Shown here one piece after another: positions 35,605-39,586 of a DNA stretch of 39,586 nt. The notes beneath the pieces are model-generated. The model had not been told where the DNA came from. It ran no database searches and was given only the letters and a program-made list of their open reading frames with translations. Every line of letters begins with the position of its first letter. The first letter of the stretch is position 1. Source of the DNA: Streptococcus mitis. Lineage in GTDB: Bacteria; Bacillota; Bacilli; Lactobacillales; Streptococcaceae. Location of the stretch: the NCBI RefSeq assembly GCF_946190275.1, contig NZ_CAMHZQ010000019.1:1-39586 (forward strand), read 5' to 3'. The translations under genes and the position numbers were made by a program.

Positions 35605-36993
35605 TTAAAGAGCATTGCCACCTTTTTTTAACCAATCCATGACATCAAAAGTATTTAATGGATCTGGCATAATAGCTAGTTCTGAAAGATGTTCCTGACC
35701 TGGAATAACACATTGACTTTTTAAATTTTTATATGGACGATTGACTAAAATTAATTTATTAGAATAGGGAAGATTATCCATCTTACTTAAAATTTCTTCA
35801 CTAGCTGAATCTTTATTATCAAATTTAAAATAAAGATTATCCCAATTTATACGTTTTTTTCTTTTTTCCCACTTAGTCCGTGCTTCTTCAATACTAGAAT
35901 AATGTAAAAAGTGAATATCTATATCTCCTAAGTGCCCCAAAGGATAAACTTCATGAGTCCAGCTCGGTGAAATAAGTTCCTCTTCGAAAACAAGTTCTTG
36001 TTCCATATAGTAACGAAAATCCTTTGTAAGTTTATAATAATCATCAGGGAGAATAAATAAACCAACAAAAGGTGTTCTATATTGAAAACCAAGTTGTTTA
36101 TAAATTAATCCGCCGACACAATTATTACTTATAATGGTAAAATCTAATCTTTCAAGATCAAGAAAAGGGAAAATTCCTTTCTCTGCAGCTATCAACTTAT
36201 GATAAACAATTTCAGAATCTAAATGTTCACCGTCATTTTTTAACCAAGCACTAAAATTTGCTAATTCTTGAATATACTGTTTTTTCGCTATTTCTATATC
36301 ATAGTCTTCTAAGACAGAGCAATCTTTGATTCTATTTTCATAATTTTCTAATATGATTTTGTAGGAGTCTTTTAGAGGTTTAGCATCTACAACAGGTTTA
36401 TAGATATATGTCGGGAAATTAATATAGGTTGCAGTTTTAGAGTGAATATAAAGTCTCCAAATAAGGTTGTTTATATCAAATTGATTTATTTTTCGTAAAA
36501 GCTTACTATTGAATAATTTTCCAAATAATGAGCAATATTGTTTTCTAATTCGATGATCTGTATCATCCATCTTTTGCAAAACTTGAACATTCGTTAAATT
36601 TTCTGTCAACCAATTATCCCCCCAAGGATAAAAGTAAAATACTCCATCATTCAAATCAGCAAAATTACCAAGAACCACATCAGAATCAGATAATCTTATC
36701 GCATGATACATCTTTTCAAATGTCCAATCAAATAATGAATCATTTGAAGATAGAAACGTAATATAATCTCCTGTAATCATATCAGACAACTCAGCAAAAG
36801 AATTCTCATCTATAATCTTAATATTAAATGATAGATCCATCTGTTGGCTAATGGAAACTATTTCCTCTGTAGATTGATTTACAATAATAACCTCTATATC
36901 TTTTAATGTTTGTCTTTCCACTATTGACAAAGACTCTAATAAACTATTTCTGTCTCCTTGATGTAACAAAACAACACTAATTGAGTAAGTCAA
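35605..36993 (-). CDS. GT2-like glycosyltransferase-family protein with altered Asp motifs
   Basis: A 462-residue protein whose N-terminal 100 residues follow a GT-A (family 2) fold: ISVVLLHQGDRNSLLESLSIVERQTLKDIEVIIVNQ, then GDYITFLSSNDS. The rest is AT-rich, lacks membrane segments, and carries an extra domain I cannot name. In ordinary GT2 enzymes the first motif reads V(N/D)DGS and the second DSDD; here they read VNQST and SSND (residues 38-42 and 82-85). Metal and nucleotide binding could be altered or lost. It starts with TTG behind GGAGGT. It is alone between tex and an RNA candidate; glycan role unproven. Confidence 0.72.
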   Translation of the reverse strand: MTYSISVVLLHQGDRNSLLESLSIVERQTLKDIEVIIVNQSTEEIVSISQQMDLSFNIKIIDENSFAELSDMITGDYITFLSSNDSLFDWTFEKMYHAIRLSDSDVVLGNFADLNDGVFYFYPWGDNWLTENLTNVQVLQKMDDTDHRIRKQYCSLFGKLFNSKLLRKINQFDINNLIWRLYIHSKTATYINFPTYIYKPVVDAKPLKDSYKIILENYENRIKDCSVLEDYDIEIAKKQYIQELANFSAWLKNDGEHLDSEIVYHKLIAAEKGIFPFLDLERLDFTIISNNCVGGLIYKQLGFQYRTPFVGLFILPDDYYKLTKDFRYYMEQELVFEEELISPSWTHEVYPLGHLGDIDIHFLHYSSIEEARTKWEKRKKRINWDNLYFKFDNKDSASEEILSKMDNLPYSNKLILVNRPYKNLKSQCVIPGQEHLSELAIMPDPLNTFDVMDWLKKGGNAL

Positions 36994-37041
36994 TTTGACT
37001 ACCTCCCATAATTTTCTGCTAATGATTTTCTTTTTATTTTA

Positions 37042-37071
37042 ATTATAGCATAAAAAATTTGGTGTTTACAA
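37042..37071 (-). promoter_or_regulatory. Promoter of the GT2-like gene
   Basis: Minus strand TTGTAA (37071-37066), 18 bases, TATAAT (37047-37042) with TGC before it. It lies about 50 bases before the TTG start at 36993. Confidence 0.65.
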
Positions 37072-37254
37072 ATGCTTGCCGTTGCTTGTTGATAGTTTAT
37101 TTTCATAATTATCTTTGCCCGTATCATTGAGAAGGTTGCAATTTAATTCTAATAGTTTACAGAAAGACTAGTGATTAATTTCACTGTTTTTATTTTTACC
37201 AAACGCTTTATAAAGGTATTTGTTGAAGTTAACGAATCAATTTTCAGAGCAAAT
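37072..37254. other. AT-rich gap upstream of the GT2-like promoter
   Basis: Between the GT2-like promoter and the tandem terminators to the right. I see no gene, hairpin or repeat of note. Short tracts such as TTTGTTGAAGTTAACG give no clear signal. Confidence 0.4.
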
Positions 37255-37279
37255 AAAAAATCGCAAGCCTGAGCCTGCG
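37255..37279 (-). terminator. Second terminator downstream of the RNA candidate
   Basis: Minus-strand stem CGCAGGC/GCTTGCG with one G-U pair and a TCAG loop (37279-37262), then A and six T (37261-37255). It backs up the terminator at 37311-37332. Confidence 0.65.
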
Positions 37280-37310
37280 GTGGGGATAATCTTTTTTGAA
37301 ATTTTGAAAC

Positions 37311-37332
37311 AAAAAAGGAGCATTTAAGCTCC
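37311..37332 (-). terminator. Terminator of the RNA candidate
   Basis: Minus-strand GGAGC/GCTCC stem (37332-37317) with a TTAAAT loop and six T (37316-37311). Confidence 0.8.
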
Positions 37333-37435
37333 CCCCTTTGAAATAACGGACACTTGGCTGGTCGGTGTACCCAGCATCTCAGATACCTTTTTCAAGGTGC
37401 GGCAGGAACCTTTCTGCCCTCAAATGTCTTGCGTT
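37311..37435 (-). ncRNA. Candidate structured small RNA or riboswitch-like element, about 125 nt
   Basis: A consensus-class promoter (37442-37470) and terminator (37311-37332) define it. Near its predicted start, AACG-CAA-GACATTT (37435-37422) pairs with AAGTGTC-CGTT (37355-37345), a closing stem of 7 plus 4 bp with a bulge. Inside lie three hairpins: GGCAG/CTGCC (37418-37401), ACCTT/AAGGT with a GAAA loop (37398-37385), and CTGG/CCAG (37374-37358). This is a compact multibranched fold like an aptamer. I could not match it to SRP RNA, 6S, tmRNA, TPP, FMN, SAM, glycine, lysine, THF or cobalamin elements. Confidence 0.55.
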
Positions 37436-37441
37436 AATGTT

Positions 37442-37470
37442 ATTCTAGCACCATCTACTTTTTTTGTCAA
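37442..37470 (-). promoter_or_regulatory. Strong promoter of the RNA candidate
   Basis: Minus strand TTGACA (37470-37465, full consensus), 17 bases, TGC-TAGAAT (-10 at 37447-37442, extended). The strongest promoter in the window by eye. Predicted start about 37435. Confidence 0.78.
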
Positions 37471-37601
37471 ACTTTCTCAATCTACCAGACTTAATCAGGA
37501 TTTATAAAGCTCTATTATTCGTTAAATACTCAATTTTAACTTTTCCCTTTTCCTCAAAATAATAGTATAATAGAGGTAGAATTTAGAATCGAGGTACACC
37601 T

Positions 37602-37733
37602 ATGGCTGTAAAATTTACAAAACGAGACGACTTGGACAAGATGTTTGAAGAGTTTGCGAAACTCCCTGATTTGAAGCAGGTCACTTTCCCTGATGACAAA
37701 GAGAAAAAAGCCAAAGCAGAAAAGAAAAACTAG
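37602..37733 (+). CDS. 43-residue charged small protein, first gene of the UPF0718 operon
   Basis: MAVKFTKRDDLDKMFEEFA to KKAKAEKKN, highly charged with a short amphipathic helix and a Lys-rich tail; no membrane helix. GAGGT lies 7 bases before the ATG and TATAAT (37566-37571) about 30 bases upstream. The stop is followed immediately by the ATG of the permease gene (TAGATG), so it is the first gene of a three-gene unit. I recognise it only as a conserved streptococcal hypothetical protein. Confidence 0.75.
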   Translation: MAVKFTKRDDLDKMFEEFAKLPDLKQVTFPDDKEKKAKAEKKN

Positions 37734-38639
37734 ATGACTGCTTTCCAACAACTCCCGTCTAGTGTGCTTCAGACTGGGGCTATTTTTCTCTCTATAATCA
37801 TTGAAGCCCTACCCTTCGTTCTGATAGGAAGTATTGTCTCAGGGTTGATTGAGGTCTATATCACACCTGACAAGGTTTATCATTTTCTCCCTCGAAATCG
37901 TTGGGGGAGAATCTTTTTTGGGACCTTCGTTGGGATACTTTTCCCTTCTTGCGAATGTGGAATCGTCCCCATTATCAATCGTTTTCTGGAAAAGAAGGTC
38001 CCCAGTTACACGGCCGTTCCTTTTCTTGTAACAGCACCTGTTATCAATCCCATTGTTCTCTTTGCGACCTATTCTGCCTTTGGCAACTCCTTCCATATCG
38101 CCCTATTACGAGCTCTGGGTTCCATTCTTGTGGCTGTGATACTTGGGATTTTTCTAGGATTTTTCTGGCAAGAACCGATTCAAAAAGAAAATCGGTTGGC
38201 CTGTCATGAACATGATTTTTCTCACTTGACCCCTGCAAAAAAAGTTTTTCAGGTTTTTGTGCAAGCAATTGATGAATTTTTTGATACGGGGCGTTATTTG
38301 GTATTTGGCTGTCTCTTTGCCTCTGTTATACAGGTTTATGTTCCGACTCGGATTCTGACCTCTATCAGTGCGACTCCTCTTTTTGCCATCCTGCTCTTGA
38401 TGCTTTTGGCCTTTCTTCTCTCTCTCTGCAGTGAGGCGGATGCCTTTATCGGGGCTTCTCTTCTCTCAAGTTTCGGATTAGCACCAGTTCTGGCCTTTCT
38501 CGTCATTGGCCCAATGCTGGATATCAAAAATATTCTCATGATGAAAAATTACTTGAAAGCACGATTTATCAGTCACTTCATTACGATTGTGACTCTCGCC
38601 GTCTTAGTTTATTCTCTCTTGATTGGAGTCATCCTATGA
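37734..38639 (+). CDS. UPF0718 (DUF318) family permease
   Basis: A 301-residue membrane protein with about eight helices. It has the family's conserved cysteine/glycine motif FPSCECGIVPI (C73, C75), the mirror region TAPVINPIVL, and LCSEADAFIGASL in the second half. The family includes the Bacillus YcgR type. Substrate is not known for this branch; some relatives move arsenical compounds or metals. Its ATG follows the small gene's stop directly and its stop overlaps the next gene by 4 bases (ATGA), so all three are likely co-translated. Confidence 0.9.
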   Translation: MTAFQQLPSSVLQTGAIFLSIIIEALPFVLIGSIVSGLIEVYITPDKVYHFLPRNRWGRIFFGTFVGILFPSCECGIVPIINRFLEKKVPSYTAVPFLVTAPVINPIVLFATYSAFGNSFHIALLRALGSILVAVILGIFLGFFWQEPIQKENRLACHEHDFSHLTPAKKVFQVFVQAIDEFFDTGRYLVFGCLFASVIQVYVPTRILTSISATPLFAILLLMLLAFLLSLCSEADAFIGASLLSSFGLAPVLAFLVIGPMLDIKNILMMKNYLKARFISHFITIVTLAVLVYSLLIGVIL

Positions 38640-39451
38640 TTCGATTTTTAGTTTTAGCTGGCTATTTTGAATTGACCATTTATCTCCATCTGTCGGGCAA
38701 GTTAAACCAGTACATCAACATGCACTATTCCTATCTGGCCTATATTTCCATGGTACTTTCCTTTATTTTGGCTATTGTTCAATTGTATATCTGGATGAAG
38801 CAAGTCAAAACCCACAGTCATCTGAACAGTCGATTGGCCAAGGTGACGAGTATTGCTCTTCTGGCTATTCCGATTGTCGTTGGTTTAACTTTCCCAACTG
38901 TTAGCTTGGATTCTCAGACTGTTTCTGCTAAAGGTTATCATTTTCCGCTATCAGAAGGAATAGATCAAGCCATTCAAACCAGTGAAGGGACGACAAGCCA
39001 ATATTTGAAACCAGATACCAGTTCTTATTTCTCAAAAACAGCCTATGAAAAGGAAATGAGAACGGCGGCGGATAAATACTTGTCCCAAGATAGCATTCTC
39101 ATCACGAATGAAAACTATATGGAAGTCATGGAAGCCATCTACGACTATCCAGATGAGTTTGAGGGTAAGACAGTCCAGTTCACAGGCTTCGTCTACAATG
39201 ACCCCAGTCATGCCAATAGCCAATTTTTATTCCGCTTCGGCATTATTCACTGTATCGCAGATTCTGGTGTTTATGGATTGCTGACCAAGGGAAATACCCG
39301 TCAGTATGAGAATAACACCTGGATAACAGCCAAAGGAAAACTGGTCAATCACTACCATAAAGAACTCAAACAAAATCTCCCAACCTTAGAAATCGATAGC
39401 TTTACCAAAGTCGATAAACCAGAAAATCCCTATGTGTATCGAGTGTTTTAA
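38636..39451 (+). CDS. TIGR03943-family putative permease subunit (DUF1980, YcgQ-like)
   Basis: A 271-residue protein that regularly sits beside UPF0718 permeases. The N-terminus is hydrophobic (two to three helices at about 3-20, 32-52 and 70-90); after about residue 100 comes a hydrophilic extracytoplasmic domain with the conserved FEGKTVQFTGFVYND ... FRFGIIHCIADSGVYG. That domain, with its GKTVQFTG-type OB-fold pattern, may bind ligand or assist the permease. The ATG overlaps the permease stop (ATGA). It is the last gene of the unit and is followed by an insertion-like sequence. Confidence 0.88.
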   Translation: MIRFLVLAGYFELTIYLHLSGKLNQYINMHYSYLAYISMVLSFILAIVQLYIWMKQVKTHSHLNSRLAKVTSIALLAIPIVVGLTFPTVSLDSQTVSAKGYHFPLSEGIDQAIQTSEGTTSQYLKPDTSSYFSKTAYEKEMRTAADKYLSQDSILITNENYMEVMEAIYDYPDEFEGKTVQFTGFVYNDPSHANSQFLFRFGIIHCIADSGVYGLLTKGNTRQYENNTWITAKGKLVNHYHKELKQNLPTLEIDSFTKVDKPENPYVYRVF

Positions 39452-39509
39452 AAAGCAAACCAAGTTCATAAAAAACGAACAAGTTCTCTTCTGAATGACA
39501 GAAAAAGAG

Positions 39510-39586
39510 GGCTCTTTGTCAACTGTAGTGGGTTGAAGAAAAGCTAATATCTAGAAAGGACAAATTTCGTCCTTTCTTTTTTGATA
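39510..39586 (+). mobile_element. Probable end of an ISL3-family insertion sequence (runs off the window)
   Basis: The sequence from 39510 (GGCTCTTTGTCAACTGTAGT) resembles the terminal inverted repeat and first bases of ISL3-family elements common in mitis-group streptococci, as I recall. It includes a short hairpin (39553-39577) that typically precedes the transposase gene. The transposase and the far end are outside the window, so a partial remnant is equally possible. Confidence 0.5.
39553..39582 (+). terminator. Hairpin with T-run inside the ISL3-like end
   Basis: AGAAAGGAC (39553-39561) pairs with GTCCTTTCT (39569-39577), then TTTTT. It could also stop the upstream operon. Confidence 0.65.

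Noticed and set aside
37554..37751. Minus-strand 65-aa frame opposite the 43-aa gene
   Set aside because: It is antisense to a gene with a good ribosome site and operon context, and has no support of its own.

Overview
The window looks like chromosome from a mitis-group streptococcus (Streptococcus pneumoniae, S. mitis or a close relative). The evidence is an IgA1 protease gene next to rexA/rexB, proteins very close to the pneumococcal versions I remember, a complete pneumococcal-type BOX repeat (28810-29049), low GC, extended -10 promoters (TGnTATAAT) and many ATGA start/stop overlaps. From memory, the rexAB-iga block and the polyamine/ABC/tex block lie far apart in the pneumococcal reference genome TIGR4. 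Here they are joined, which suggests a rearranged or non-pneumococcal (S. mitis-like) strain. That is recollection, not computed.

Left part (1-15400, all minus strand): rexB-rexA-(388-aa putative Zn protein), terminator, then iga (zmpA, IgA1 protease) and, 41 bp after it, the first 427 codons of a second zinc-metalloprotease-type surface protein (zmpD-like). The second gene is cut by the window edge and is packed with 57-bp tandem repeats. RexAB is the Gram-positive counterpart of RecBCD.

Middle-left (15400-20750): a CPBP-family membrane protease, a HAD phosphatase, and a compact accessory module made of a two-gene ABC-2 transporter facing a response regulator/histidine kinase pair. A direct repeat upstream of the transporter could be the regulator's site.

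Middle (20737-27830): a tightly coupled six-gene polyamine operon reading leftward, cad/speA-speE-lys9-nspC-aguA-aguB. It covers arginine to agmatine to N-carbamoylputrescine to putrescine, then putrescine to spermidine by the carboxyspermidine route. It is preceded by a strong promoter, a structured leader or small RNA of about 330 nt, and an intrinsic terminator before the first gene.

Right part (28000-39586): a VIT1-like metal transporter, the BOX repeat, a Bce-type ABC transporter preceded by a 36-aa ORF and a TTACA-n4-TGTAA operator, small membrane proteins, a SprT-like protein, tex (with an apparently leaderless promoter), an unusual GT2-like protein, a second structured-RNA candidate with its own promoter and terminator, and a three-gene unit (43-aa protein, UPF0718 permease, TIGR03943 partner). 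The window ends in what looks like the end of an ISL3-family insertion sequence. I saw no rRNA, tRNA or CRISPR array.
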